Below are positions 19,125 through 28,935 of a stretch of DNA of 64,000 nucleotides, one piece after another. Origin of the DNA: Rhodohalobacter mucosus (GTDB taxonomy: Bacteria; Bacteroidota; Rhodothermia; Balneolales; Balneolaceae). The position numbers and the translations under genes were made by a program. The first letter of the stretch is position 1; each line of letters begins with the position of its first letter. Location of the stretch: NCBI RefSeq assembly GCF_003150675.1, contig NZ_QGGB01000001.1:1-64000 (forward strand), in the 5' to 3' direction. A model generated the notes under the pieces. It was not told where the DNA came from, did not search any database, and was given only the letters and a program-made list of their open reading frames with translations.

Positions 19125-19949
19125 ATGAATGTAAACGTCCATGCCGGAATATCGGCAATTCTGTGGACTGTATTGCTTTTCTTCACAGCAGAGGGCACAG
19201 TCTACTCTCAGTTCAGTATGGGTGCCGCGCCTGCCACAATGGGTCACACCGGCACCGCGTTGAAGCACTCTTCCTGGGCAGTGTTTAATAACCCTGCCTG
19301 GATATCAACGAAAGAGCAGACAGTTTCTTTTTTCGCCTATCGGTTTTCGGGACTTCATGAGCTGACCGATATGGCAGCAAGTGTCACAATCCATGTGCCG
19401 TTCGGGGCAGCCGCTGCGGGAGTTCACAGGTTCGGATTTGATCTCTATTCGGAGCAGCGAATCGCCGCAGCATTCAAAAAAGAGCTGGGTGCCCTCCATG
19501 CAGGGGTATCAGTGGTGTACCATCATGTATCTATCGGAGGCGGATATGGTACAGCGGGAACAACTGGTGTGCTGGCCGGCATTGGAATAGAGCTAACAGA
19601 ACAATTGCAGATTGCCGGACGCACAGGGTATCTGAACCGCCCTGAATTAGGCAGTTCCAATGAACCTGTTTATGCCTCAACAGCTGCAGGAATCAGGTAC
19701 TCTGTATCCGAAAGGGCTTATATCACAGCAGACTTCGTCAAGGACCCTGACTTTCCGCTTTCTGCAAGAGCCGGGATTGAATTCAGGCTGATTGAATCTC
19801 TGACAGTGCGCTCTGGCTTGTCAGGCCGGCCCTCCTCCTACGGCTTCGGATTTGGTTACGATCCAGGCCCAATCCGAGTCAATATGGGAGTTCAACAGAA
19901 TCAACCTCTGGGCATGAGTGCCGCGATGGATCTGATCGTTCCATTCTAA
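19125..19949 (+). CDS. PorV/PorQ-like outer-membrane barrel protein
   Basis: A 274-residue exported protein with a signal peptide (residues about 1-29, ending VYSQ). The opening FSMGAAPATMGHTGTALKHSSWAVFNNPAW matches, in two halves, the PorV/PorQ (FadL-like) pattern 'AAMGG.G.A..D..A.FWNPA'. Alternating hydrophobic strands with aromatic ends and a terminal Phe (IVPF) indicate a beta-barrel. PorV shuttles cargo in T9SS, but several paralogues have unknown roles. GGAG lies just before the ATG. It is 19 bp upstream of the helix-hairpin-helix protein gene, so the two form a likely operon. Confidence 0.7.
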   Translation: MNVNVHAGISAILWTVLLFFTAEGTVYSQFSMGAAPATMGHTGTALKHSSWAVFNNPAWISTKEQTVSFFAYRFSGLHELTDMAASVTIHVPFGAAAAGVHRFGFDLYSEQRIAAAFKKELGALHAGVSVVYHHVSIGGGYGTAGTTGVLAGIGIELTEQLQIAGRTGYLNRPELGSSNEPVYASTAAGIRYSVSERAYITADFVKDPDFPLSARAGIEFRLIESLTVRSGLSGRPSSYGFGFGYDPGPIRVNMGVQQNQPLGMSAAMDLIVPF

Positions 19950-19968
19950 CCCACTATATGAAAATAAG

Positions 19969-22032
19969 ATGCCGATAAAGCACTTTTCCTTATTAGTTCT
20001 ATCGGTCGTGTTATTGGTTCCTCTATGTTTGGCAGCGCGACAGGCAGATTCCGTCATGGTAAATCTGGAACGAGATCTTGAAAAAGCTGTAGAGAACCTT
20101 GAGCCGGATGATCCTGATTCCGATCCGGAATACATACTGACTTATCTGCAGGAGCTCGCGGCAAACCCGGTAAACATTAACCGGGCTGATTTGGACGAAC
20201 TGCTTCTTATACCCGGTTTAAATTTTCGACTGGCGTCGGCCATAGTAACCTACCGTTTGGAAAATGCACCCTTTGAATCAGCAGCAGATCTGATTCGCGT
20301 ACCCGGCCTGGGTAAAGCGACAGTGAAATCACTTCACCCCTATATCACGGCCGGCAGCAGACAGGAGCAGGCTCGCGATCTGTATCTGAACAGAAAATAT
20401 TGGCTGAATAACTTGCGCGGAGAGATGATTAGCCGTTACCGCTCCATACTGCAGAAACAGGACGGTTATATCCGTCCCGACAGTCTTGGGGGCTTTCGCG
20501 GGGGACCGGTTCATTATTATCAGCGCTTTAAATTTACCAGCAGCAAACTGTCTCTGAATATCACACAAGAAAAAGACCCTGGAGAAGCCGTTACGGGCAT
20601 CGGCGGCTTTGATTACAGCTCATGGCATATTGCCGTTCAGCAGGCCGGACAGCTGCAGAGTCTGGTTATCGGCGACTACAGCTTGTCATTTGGCCAGGGG
20701 CTGCTGTTATGGACAGGCGGCTCATTCGGCAAAAGCAGAGACGTGGTAAAATCTGTTAGCCGAAACGAGCGCGGGGTACGGCCCTATGGCTCAGCAGCTG
20801 AAGCTGCCGGGTTTCGCGGTGTGGCTTTCACATACGGAAACAGGCTTCAGATTTCCGGATTTTACTCAAACCGAAAGCGCACGGCTTCTGTCAGGGATTC
20901 TGTCCATATCCGGTTTCCTGGTGCATCCGGATACCACCGCACCATTTCCGAATTAAGCAGAAGGCATAATCTGACACAAAAAACCACAGGCGGACGTTTG
21001 CGGTACCGGTTCAGAAACGGTCATGCGGGAATAACCGGTTACACAAATCACTTTTCACGGCCTGTCGATCCCGGCAACCTGTCCTATCAGCAGTACCGTT
21101 TCAGCGGCCACAGACTCACCGGAATCTCAGCCGATGCCGGTTTGCTTATCCGGGGCTCCTACCTGTTTACCGAAGGGGCTTTTACCTCACATGGCGGAAA
21201 AGGCCTGCTTATCGGACTTGAACAGAATTTGGGTCCAAAGACCGACGCCGTAGTGCTGTTTCGCCGTTATGAACAAGACCTGCAGTCCATTTTTGGTGGA
21301 GCCTTTGGTGAACAGAGCGGACTGACTTCCAATGAATATGGATTTTACTCAGGTTTAATCCACAAGATTGGCTCGTTCCTGGAATTGCGTGCGTACGGAG
21401 ATATCTATCATTTCCCCGCCCCCCGATTTCGGACCAGCCGCCCCACATCAGGCAGCGATTATATGCTTCATGCAGATCTGGTTCCGCATCGTAAACTTTT
21501 CATCTCTGTTTTGGCGAGGGTTAAAGGGCGTCAGTCAGAATATTACGCCCGTGATGATTATGGCCGTGATGTGCGAATACTGGGCACGGCTGCAAGACAG
21601 ATTGCCAGAATACAGACGGAGTGGACCCCCACCGGTTTTCTTCGCACCCGGACACGACTGGAACGGGTTCGAGCTGAGACTCCTGAAGGTGTTTATTCCC
21701 GGGGAATTCTCTTTTTTCAGGATTTGAGACTGGTTCCCGACAGGCGGGTGAAACTGGATATGCGCATTACACTTTTCCGGACCGACGATTATCAATCCAG
21801 GGTTTATCAGTTTGAAAATGATCTGCTTTACGTGATGTCGAATACCATGCTTTACGGCCGGGGAGTTCGGTATTATGCATTGCTGAATCTGAGGACCTTT
21901 TCCATGCTCGATATATACGCGAAAGTGTCGACAACCGTGTACAGTGACCGGTCTGAAATAAGCAGCGGCAATTTACGAATCTCTGGCAATCGCAGAAGCG
22001 ATGCCGGCATTCAGGTACGGCTTCGGCTCTGA
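19969..22032 (+). CDS. Helix-hairpin-helix outer-membrane protein
   Basis: A 687-residue exported protein: a signal peptide (residues 1-22, VVLLVPLCLA), a short linker, then a ComEA-type helix-hairpin-helix pair at about 65-125 (NPVNINRADLDELLLIPGLN and PFESAADLIRVPGLGKATVKSL). The remaining 550 residues show alternating beta-strands (for example LVIGDYSLSFGQGLLLWTGG) typical of an outer-membrane barrel. The combination of a DNA-binding-type HhH module facing the periplasm and a barrel is conserved in Bacteroidota but poorly characterised. It follows the PorV/PorQ-like gene by 19 bp. DNA uptake is one idea; the HhH could equally be a protein-binding module. Confidence 0.72.
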   Translation: MPIKHFSLLVLSVVLLVPLCLAARQADSVMVNLERDLEKAVENLEPDDPDSDPEYILTYLQELAANPVNINRADLDELLLIPGLNFRLASAIVTYRLENAPFESAADLIRVPGLGKATVKSLHPYITAGSRQEQARDLYLNRKYWLNNLRGEMISRYRSILQKQDGYIRPDSLGGFRGGPVHYYQRFKFTSSKLSLNITQEKDPGEAVTGIGGFDYSSWHIAVQQAGQLQSLVIGDYSLSFGQGLLLWTGGSFGKSRDVVKSVSRNERGVRPYGSAAEAAGFRGVAFTYGNRLQISGFYSNRKRTASVRDSVHIRFPGASGYHRTISELSRRHNLTQKTTGGRLRYRFRNGHAGITGYTNHFSRPVDPGNLSYQQYRFSGHRLTGISADAGLLIRGSYLFTEGAFTSHGGKGLLIGLEQNLGPKTDAVVLFRRYEQDLQSIFGGAFGEQSGLTSNEYGFYSGLIHKIGSFLELRAYGDIYHFPAPRFRTSRPTSGSDYMLHADLVPHRKLFISVLARVKGRQSEYYARDDYGRDVRILGTAARQIARIQTEWTPTGFLRTRTRLERVRAETPEGVYSRGILFFQDLRLVPDRRVKLDMRITLFRTDDYQSRVYQFENDLLYVMSNTMLYGRGVRYYALLNLRTFSMLDIYAKVSTTVYSDRSEISSGNLRISGNRRSDAGIQVRLRL

Positions 22033-22123
22033 AGGTAATGGGCACGAGGGAGTAAACACATTCGGGATATTGCAGAGAGTACAGAGGAGCATTGGACAGA
22101 CAATTATGCAAGATTAATCTATT

Positions 22124-22157
22124 AAAGATTTTAGGCTAAAAATCTTTTACGCCTAAA
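22124..22157. promoter_or_regulatory. Overlapping inverted repeats upstream of gltB
   Basis: AAAGATTTT (22124-22132) and AAAATCTTT (22139-22147) are perfect 9-bp arms around aggcta. Overlapping them, TTTAGGC (22130-22136) and GCCTAAA (22151-22157) form a second, 7-bp inverted repeat with a 14-base spacer. Two mutually exclusive pairings in 34 bases suggest an operator or a weak AT-rich attenuator ahead of gltB. Confidence 0.4.
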
Positions 22158-22212
22158 TAATAAATTTAAAAGCGCTTCCATAAAAAATTTAATTGCGCCG
22201 TGCAACTTAAAT

Positions 22213-25200
22213 GTGATTATTAGTACAGCTAACAGTAATCAGCCTACCCGAATCCGTCCTGATATGCAAGAGTTTCAAAATGTGATTGAGAAGTCGTCGT
22301 GCGGTGTCGGTTTTGTCGCCAGCCGCACCCATCATTACAGCCACAAAAATCTGCAACGAGCGCTGTATGCACTCAGCTGTGTAGAGCACCGCGGAGCCTG
22401 CAGTGCGGACGGAATATCTAGTGACGGTGCCGGCATTATGGCCGATATCCCGTTTGAAATGTTTGGGTTTGAAAAAGGTGAAGTAGCCGTGGCAACCATT
22501 TTTGCTCCTATCGATAAAGAAAAGCGAAGAAAAGCACTGCGTGTATTCGAAGAGACGTTTCAGTTTTATGAACTGAAAGTACTTCATTACCGACAGGTGC
22601 CGATTGACACAACCGTACTTGGAGATACAGCAAAAAGCTCCATGCCGTGTATACTGCAGGCGTTTATCCAAAGGCCTGAACACTGCCGCACAGACAGCTC
22701 CTTCGACAGGCTGCTCTATACCGCCAAGCAGATGACGCGTACAAAGGAGAAGGATGCGGGAATTGTGCGTGATTTTTTCTTTGCATCCCTTTCGGCGAGA
22801 ACCATAGTCTACAAGGCTCTTACCAAATCGGAAGCTCTGAGTGACTTTTATCCCGATCTAAAGAATCCTTCCTTTAAAACCCGTTTTGCACTTTTCCACA
22901 GAAGGTTTTCGACCAATACCAGAACCTCCTGGGACAAAACGCAGCCTTTCAGAATTATAGCTCATAATGGTGAAATCAATACGATTACAGGTAACCGGTC
23001 GTGGGCCATTTCCAGGGAGAAATATCTTGGTGTTCCCAAGGATGAGCTGCTGACCCGTGAACAGATCAGTGATTCAGGCAGTCTCAATGAAATGGTCGAA
23101 TCGCTGACATACCGAAGCAGTATTCCATTTGTAGAGGATATCCTGGCCATCATGATTCCACCGGCCTCACAGGAGAACGATTATTACAAATTCTGGAGCC
23201 GTGCCATGGAACCCTGGGACGGACCCGCGCTCATCTCCTATTCGGATGGTTCATCCATCGGAGGGCGGCTTGACAGAAACGGCTTTCGTCCCTGCCGCTG
23301 GATGATTACACGCGATCACCTTTATGTGAGTTCCGAGGCCGGTTCGTTTGGAATAGATGAATCGATGGTTGAATCAAAAGGGTCGCTCCAGGCCGGAAAC
23401 GGTATCAAGATGGATCTGGATACCGGCAAAATTCATTTTCGTGACCCCAGCTATTCGCGCGAAAACTTTGATGCCGACTTTGAGCACAGACTTGAAAAGT
23501 TGTCAGCTATCCCCGTTGAAGAGACGGAACAAAGTTTCGCCAGCATGCATCTGTTCAGGTACACGCGCGAGGAGATTGACAAGCTGCTGGTACCCATGAT
23601 TACGGATGGTAAGGAACCGATAGGGTCTATGGGTGATACCGCCAGGCCGGCACTTTTTTCGGACCAGCCCCGGTCATTTTTCGATTACTTCTACCAGAAT
23701 TTTGCTCAGGTTACCAACCCTCCTCTCGATTACATCCGGGAAAAAATGGTAACCAATCTGAACATGTACCTTGGCAAGCGTCCCAATATATTCTCCCCAA
23801 AAGAGTTGATTCCACAGTTTCCCGGACTTGAAACTGAAAGCCCGATGCTTTCTCTGGGTCAGATGAAGATGCTAAGATCGATCAATGAGTCCGTATCCAG
23901 AATCAAAACGGCTGAATTTGACATGATATTCAACCGGGATCATGGCGAGGTAGGATTCCGGTCTGCCATAAGGGAAATCACAGAAAAAGCCATCAAGGCT
24001 GTTCAGAACGGCGCAACCATTCTCATCATATCCGACCGGAATGCAACCTGGCAGCACCCGCCCATTCCCAGCCTGTTCATGCTGCGAGCGCTCGTGAATG
24101 CGCTGAACCACTCGGGTTTGCGGCTCAATGCCTCTATCGTGGTTGATACCGCGGAAGTGAAAAACACTCACCATTTTGCCTGCCTGATCGGGTTTGGGGC
24201 AACCGCCGTATGTCCGTACAAAGCGCTGGAATATGCACGTTTCAGCGGCAACCGAAAGCTGAAGGGACTGGATGCTGATATAAAGGAAACCAATCTGATC
24301 AAGGCATTCAATACCGGCCTGCTGAAAATCATGTCGAAGTCGGGAATATCAGTTGCGCGCAGCTACCAAAGCTCCAAGCTGTTCACCGCACTTGGGATTG
24401 GCGATGAATTGCGAAAACACTTTTTCCCGGGACTCTACAGTCCGGTTAAAGGAATCGGCATCAAAGAGATTACGGCTCAGATTCTTGATTATGTGAAAGA
24501 GGCCGAACCCCGATCGGAAGATGACAAGCTGATTCACACCTATCAATGGAAAGAGCATAATCGCGACTCGGAAGGTGAAAAACACTCGATGACAAACACG
24601 CGCTCAAAGATCATCCATGAGCTGGTAATGAATGGAGGGCCGGGCCTTGATAACCCGGAACTTTACGATGCATATCTGAAGCTTGGAGAGGAATCCGCTC
24701 CGGTAAATTTCAGGCATCTGTTTGATTTCAAAATTCCTTTTGAATCCATCGATATTCAGAAGGTGGAAAACCGGAAAGCCATCATGCAGCGCTTTGGATC
24801 GGGAGCAATGAGCTTCGGTGCTATCAGTGCTGAATCCCAGCGTGATATATTTCTGGCTATGAAAGAGACCGGAGGACGCAGCAATAGCGGCGAAGGAGGA
24901 GAAAACCCCTATTATTATTCGCTGGGTGTTACAGGATCGGTTAAACAGGTTGCGAGCGGACGATTCGGCGTTACGGCAGAATATCTTGTTACCGGAGAGG
25001 AGATACAGATCAAAATTGCCCAGGGAGCAAAACCGGGCGAAGGCGGTCAGCTTATGGGCGTCAAGGTAACAGAAGATATCGCTTTTGCACGGCACAGCAA
25101 TCCTGGCTTCGACCTGATTTCGCCACCGCCTCTGCATGATATCTACAGTATTGAAGACCTCAAACAGCTCATATATGAGCTGAAGCAGATCAAACCCGGC

Positions 25201-26715
25201 ATGAAGGTGAATGTAAAACTGGTATCCGGTGAAAATATCGGTACCATTGCAGTTGGCGTGGCCAAGGCTGGTGCCGACATCATTCACGTATCAGGTGGTG
25301 ACGGCGGAACCGGAGCAGCAACCCTCACGTCGATGAAACATGCCGGGCTTCCATGGGAAATCGGCCTTCTGGAGGTTCATAAAACCCTCTGTGCACATGA
25401 TTTGAGAAAGTACGTAGAACTACGTACAGATGGAGCTCTGCATACCGGTGCTGATATTATCAGTGCGGCCATACTGGGAGCTGAAGGTTTCGACTTTGGC
25501 AAGCTTCTGCTAATTGCAGAAGGGTGCATCATGGCCCGAATATGTGAAAAAAACACCTGCCCGCGGGGTATCGCCACACATGATCCGAAATTCAAGGCCA
25601 AATACAAGGGCGATAAGGAGTATGTAGTTAAAATGATGGGGTACCTTGCAGAGGATGTTCGCAGACACCTGGCTCGTATGGGGTTTACCTCTCTTCAGGA
25701 ACTGACGGGACGAACCGATCTTCTTAAACTCAAAAAAATTCACCGGTCGCTTGTGGATGCCAGGAAACTGGATCTATCCTACTTCACCGATTATGATGAG
25801 TCGCTTCATCAGCAGAAATCTGAAGAGAATCCCTTTAACGAAGAGATCAGTGAATACAATCAGAACATCGTTTCCATATGCCGGTCTGCAGTGGAAGAGG
25901 AAGGAAGTATTGCCAGATCATTGAGTATAACGACACAAGACCGCGCTGTACTCTCCACAATTAGCGGTAAAATCGCGGGTAAAACAGCAAGCAAGCGAGC
26001 CGAAGAAATCCGCCAAAAGGGCAAATCGGAGACCGATCACAGATTCAACGGTAATATTGAACTCACTTTTGAAGGAAGTGCGGGCCAGGGATTTGGTGTA
26101 TTTATGACTGAGGGGCTTCACGTTCATCTGTGGGGTGAAGCCAACGATTCGGTATGCAAAGCCATGTCGGGAGGAAAAATGATTATAAATCCATCCAAAG
26201 AGGCTTCGTTTAACCCCGAAGATAATGCCATCATCGGCAATTGTGCCCTCTACGGTGCAACCGGTGGAAAGCTCTTTGTTCACGGCCTGGCGGGCGATCG
26301 TTTTGCTGTAAGAAACAGCGGATCCGTGGCTGTGGTTGAAGGTACCGGCCTGCATGCTTGCGAGTATATGAGTAACGGTACTGTGGTTATTCTGGGTAAG
26401 GTGAGCCGCAATGTAGGTTCGGGAATGACGGGCGGAGTACTTTTTATGCGAAAAAATCAGGCTCACCAGGTAAATGATGAGTACGTTACGCCTATGGCTC
26501 CCACCGAAAAGTCTTTCAGACTGCTAAAAAAACTTTTAAATGAATACCATAAAGGTACGGGAAGCCGTACGGCTGCCACTATTCTTGCAGACTGGCAGAA
26601 TCAGAAAGATAGTTTCCTGATGCTGGTTCCGAAAGGTGTTCTTAGTTCTCAGGAGCAGGTTGACTCAGGTAAGCACAAAGTTGCAACCAAAAGCAATCAG
26701 GTGAAATCATCCTGA
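22213..26715 (+). CDS. gltB: Glutamate synthase, large subunit
   Basis: GltB hydrolyses glutamine and transfers the ammonia to 2-oxoglutarate to give two glutamates; it is the main ammonia-assimilation enzyme with glutamine synthetase. Cys30 in SSCGVGFV is the N-terminal nucleophile exposed by propeptide removal. The FMN/2-oxoglutarate domain contains SGGDGGTGAATLTS; the 3Fe-4S cysteines are C1105, C1111 and C1116 (CIMARICEKNTCPRG); the C-terminal GXGXG beta-helix (EGTGLHACEYMSNG) ends the protein. The track start is GTG at 22213; ATG 22264 (MQEFQN) is as likely. No gltD follows: the neighbour is the convergent trmB, 16 bp away. The electron donor may be ferredoxin or an unlinked GltD. Confidence 0.95.
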   Translation: MIISTANSNQPTRIRPDMQEFQNVIEKSSCGVGFVASRTHHYSHKNLQRALYALSCVEHRGACSADGISSDGAGIMADIPFEMFGFEKGEVAVATIFAPIDKEKRRKALRVFEETFQFYELKVLHYRQVPIDTTVLGDTAKSSMPCILQAFIQRPEHCRTDSSFDRLLYTAKQMTRTKEKDAGIVRDFFFASLSARTIVYKALTKSEALSDFYPDLKNPSFKTRFALFHRRFSTNTRTSWDKTQPFRIIAHNGEINTITGNRSWAISREKYLGVPKDELLTREQISDSGSLNEMVESLTYRSSIPFVEDILAIMIPPASQENDYYKFWSRAMEPWDGPALISYSDGSSIGGRLDRNGFRPCRWMITRDHLYVSSEAGSFGIDESMVESKGSLQAGNGIKMDLDTGKIHFRDPSYSRENFDADFEHRLEKLSAIPVEETEQSFASMHLFRYTREEIDKLLVPMITDGKEPIGSMGDTARPALFSDQPRSFFDYFYQNFAQVTNPPLDYIREKMVTNLNMYLGKRPNIFSPKELIPQFPGLETESPMLSLGQMKMLRSINESVSRIKTAEFDMIFNRDHGEVGFRSAIREITEKAIKAVQNGATILIISDRNATWQHPPIPSLFMLRALVNALNHSGLRLNASIVVDTAEVKNTHHFACLIGFGATAVCPYKALEYARFSGNRKLKGLDADIKETNLIKAFNTGLLKIMSKSGISVARSYQSSKLFTALGIGDELRKHFFPGLYSPVKGIGIKEITAQILDYVKEAEPRSEDDKLIHTYQWKEHNRDSEGEKHSMTNTRSKIIHELVMNGGPGLDNPELYDAYLKLGEESAPVNFRHLFDFKIPFESIDIQKVENRKAIMQRFGSGAMSFGAISAESQRDIFLAMKETGGRSNSGEGGENPYYYSLGVTGSVKQVASGRFGVTAEYLVTGEEIQIKIAQGAKPGEGGQLMGVKVTEDIAFARHSNPGFDLISPPPLHDIYSIEDLKQLIYELKQIKPGMKVNVKLVSGENIGTIAVGVAKAGADIIHVSGGDGGTGAATLTSMKHAGLPWEIGLLEVHKTLCAHDLRKYVELRTDGALHTGADIISAAILGAEGFDFGKLLLIAEGCIMARICEKNTCPRGIATHDPKFKAKYKGDKEYVVKMMGYLAEDVRRHLARMGFTSLQELTGRTDLLKLKKIHRSLVDARKLDLSYFTDYDESLHQQKSEENPFNEEISEYNQNIVSICRSAVEEEGSIARSLSITTQDRAVLSTISGKIAGKTASKRAEEIRQKGKSETDHRFNGNIELTFEGSAGQGFGVFMTEGLHVHLWGEANDSVCKAMSGGKMIINPSKEASFNPEDNAIIGNCALYGATGGKLFVHGLAGDRFAVRNSGSVAVVEGTGLHACEYMSNGTVVILGKVSRNVGSGMTGGVLFMRKNQAHQVNDEYVTPMAPTEKSFRLLKKLLNEYHKGTGSRTAATILADWQNQKDSFLMLVPKGVLSSQEQVDSGKHKVATKSNQVKSS

Positions 26716-26731
26716 TTATGATGTTCACCGA

Positions 26732-27391
26732 CTAAGGAAGCTGAAACGATACATACCGGATCGTCCTGCCTTCCCGGAGGTGCATCTCTTCATAGAATGT
26801 CCGTATGGATAGCAATGCATCATCCGGCCGCTCTTTGTATATGTTATCACAGCGATCCACTATACGGCAGTTCTCCTGTTCAATCACTTCAAGCGTGTAG
26901 CTGAAGAGCTCGGGCGAGTCGGTTTTGAGATGAATTACAGAGCCGGGTTTAAGAATATTTTTATAGATGTTCAAAAATTTCGGGGATGTAAGCCGGTTCG
27001 ACTCCCTCGATTCGCGAAGAAAGGGATCCGGAAATACAATCCAGATTTCATCTACTTCACCCGGTTTAAAATACTCTTCCAGGTGATCGATGAAAATGCG
27101 CATAAAATGCGCATTGTTTAGATTCTCCTCAATTGCGGTCTTGGCACCCGTCCAGATACGCCACCCTTTTTTATCTATTCCTATGTAGTTACGTTCCGGA
27201 TTTCGTCTCGCCAGCTCAACGGTATACTCCCCTTTTCCACACGCCAGCTCCAGCGTTATCGGGTTCTCGTTTTTAAAGATATCTCCGTGCCAGCATCCGC
27301 GGGGCTTGGTCTTTTCATCGAAATCGGTGTACTCAAATACGTTTTGAAACCGTGCAACATCTTCAAATTTTTGAAGTTTGTTTTTAGCCAT
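26732..27391 (-). CDS. trmB: tRNA (guanine-N7-)-methyltransferase
   Basis: TrmB uses S-adenosylmethionine to make m7G46 in the tRNA variable loop. The 219 residues include the SAM-binding motif TLELACGKGEYTVELARRNP and the family segment IWIVFPDPF, plus SPKFLNIYKNILKPGS and HLKTDSPELFSYTLEVIE. The C-terminus RTIRYVSFQLP is of the usual type. It is convergent with gltB. No partner gene is needed for the bacterial monomeric/homodimeric enzyme. Confidence 0.94.
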   Translation of the reverse strand: MAKNKLQKFEDVARFQNVFEYTDFDEKTKPRGCWHGDIFKNENPITLELACGKGEYTVELARRNPERNYIGIDKKGWRIWTGAKTAIEENLNNAHFMRIFIDHLEEYFKPGEVDEIWIVFPDPFLRESRESNRLTSPKFLNIYKNILKPGSVIHLKTDSPELFSYTLEVIEQENCRIVDRCDNIYKERPDDALLSIRTFYEEMHLREGRTIRYVSFQLP

Positions 27392-27582
27392 ACATAAGAA
27401 ATTTAATATATCGTCAGATCTGCATAACCTTCTGCAAAAAAACGCCCTTTTTTCCGGATGGATTCCTGTTCGGAGCGGGGCTTTAAGTTCAATTCATTCT
27501 TCTGAACTCACGTCGATTTATCGCTGGCTTTGGTGAGGTTTTTGACAGGCTTGAAAATACACTATCGGCCCGGGATGCAGGG

Positions 27583-28224
27583 TCAGGGTGCAAGGCGCTG
27601 ACGGTTCCATTCACCCTTCTCCAATCTGTAGAGAATTCTGTCGTGCATACGGCCGGGACGACCCTGCCAGAATTCTATTTCGTTTACATGGATAGCATAA
27701 CCACCCCAATGATCCGGCCTTGGCACTTTTTTGCCATCAAACTTACGCTCAAACCGGCTAAACAACTCTTCCAGTTCTATCCGGGTATTCACCGGCCGGC
27801 TCTGGCTTGAGGCCCATGCCCCGATTTGGCTCTCACGCGGACGTGAGTCAAAATACTTTGTGCTCTCATCTTCTGACACCTTTTTTACAGGGCCAGAAAT
27901 ACGCACCTGCCTCTCAAGTTCAGCCCACCAAAAAGTACATGCGGCATGAGGAGTTTTTTCCAGCTCGGAAGCCTTGCTGCTGCCGTAGTTGGTATAAAAT
28001 GAAATGGAGTCTTCCTCAATCCCTTTCATAAGAACGATTCGAACACTCGGCTTACCGTCGGGTTTCACCGTAGCAAGTGCCATCGCATTGGGTTCCGTGA
28101 CCTCCGATTCAAGTGCTTCCCGAAACCACTGCCTGAACAATGGCATGGGTTCGCCCGGAAGACCGGCTTCAAGAAGTCCTGCTTTTGTGTACTGTTTTCT
28201 CAGATCTGCTACGTTCACAAGCAC
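27583..28224 (-). CDS. pdxH: Pyridoxamine 5'-phosphate oxidase
   Basis: PdxH is the FMN-dependent oxidase that forms pyridoxal 5'-phosphate, the cofactor also needed by the aminotransferase at 30663. The 213 residues begin VADLRKQYTKAGL and show PNAMALATVKPDGKPSVRIV, FYTNYGSSKASELE, SRPRESQIGAWASSQS, and end with the family-specific WNRQRLAP. Start is GTG at 28224; a second GTG two codons later is possible. It is 5 bp downstream of the redoxin gene, so the two are probably co-transcribed. Confidence 0.95.
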   Translation of the reverse strand: MLVNVADLRKQYTKAGLLEAGLPGEPMPLFRQWFREALESEVTEPNAMALATVKPDGKPSVRIVLMKGIEEDSISFYTNYGSSKASELEKTPHAACTFWWAELERQVRISGPVKKVSEDESTKYFDSRPRESQIGAWASSQSRPVNTRIELEELFSRFERKFDGKKVPRPDHWGGYAIHVNEIEFWQGRPGRMHDRILYRLEKGEWNRQRLAP

Positions 28225-28229
28225 TCCGT

Positions 28230-28811
28230 TTAACCAAAGTAGTCGGGTTCATTACCCGGTTTCCATTTAATATTGCAACCGATACTGGGGGTTTGATCTG
28301 TGGGTACGTCTTCTCCCGCAAGAACCAGATCCGTAGCCTCACGAAGATCACTTCCATCAGGATCCACGTCGTTGCCCGGACGCGCATCATCGAACTGACC
28401 GCGATAGACCAATTTCATGTTCTCATCAAACAGAAATAAATCGGGTGTACATGCAGCCTTATATGCTTTTGCCACTTCCTGAGTTTCATCATAGAGATAG
28501 GGAAACGGATAACCGAACTTCCTGGCATCTTCCTGCATATCCTTCGGTGAGTCATCAGGATACTTCTCAACATCATTAGAGCTTATTGCCACCATTCCGA
28601 CGCCTTTGGGCATATAGTCCTCAGCATAATCGACCAAAGCCTCTTTTATCAGTTTTACATACGGACAGTGATTGCACATGAAAACCACCAAAAACGCCTT
28701 ATTGCCCCGAAATCCCTCTTTTATGTAGATATTTCCAGAGATCGTATCCGGAAGTTTGAATGGAGGCGCATCTGTTCCAAGTTCCAGCATTGTAGAGTTC
28801 ACTGCAGACAT
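28230..28811 (-). CDS. Thioredoxin-like redoxin (AhpC/TSA fold) with CNHC motif
   Basis: A cytoplasmic thioredoxin-fold protein of 193 residues with no signal peptide. The active-site-like motif MCNHCPYVK (CxxC) follows a beta-strand KAFLVVFM, as in the redoxin family that Bacteroidota annotate as 'thioredoxin family protein'. Sequences such as MGVGMVAISSNDVEKYPDD and FPYLYDETQEVAKAYKAACTPDLFLFD show the AhpC/TSA fold, with the latter containing the conserved cis-Pro-like TPDLFL. Substrates are unknown; peroxide or thiol homeostasis is likely. It precedes pdxH by 5 bp. Confidence 0.85.
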   Translation of the reverse strand: MSAVNSTMLELGTDAPPFKLPDTISGNIYIKEGFRGNKAFLVVFMCNHCPYVKLIKEALVDYAEDYMPKGVGMVAISSNDVEKYPDDSPKDMQEDARKFGYPFPYLYDETQEVAKAYKAACTPDLFLFDENMKLVYRGQFDDARPGNDVDPDGSDLREATDLVLAGEDVPTDQTPSIGCNIKWKPGNEPDYFG

Positions 28812-28935
28812 AGATATCGTGATTTCATTTCAGATTTATATTCTGATGTTATCAACAAAATATAGTGAAAATTCAGTCCTGCTTCAGCAGTCAACTGCAC
28901 TTAAGCTCGCTGAGAAAAGGCTACAGGATATCCCT

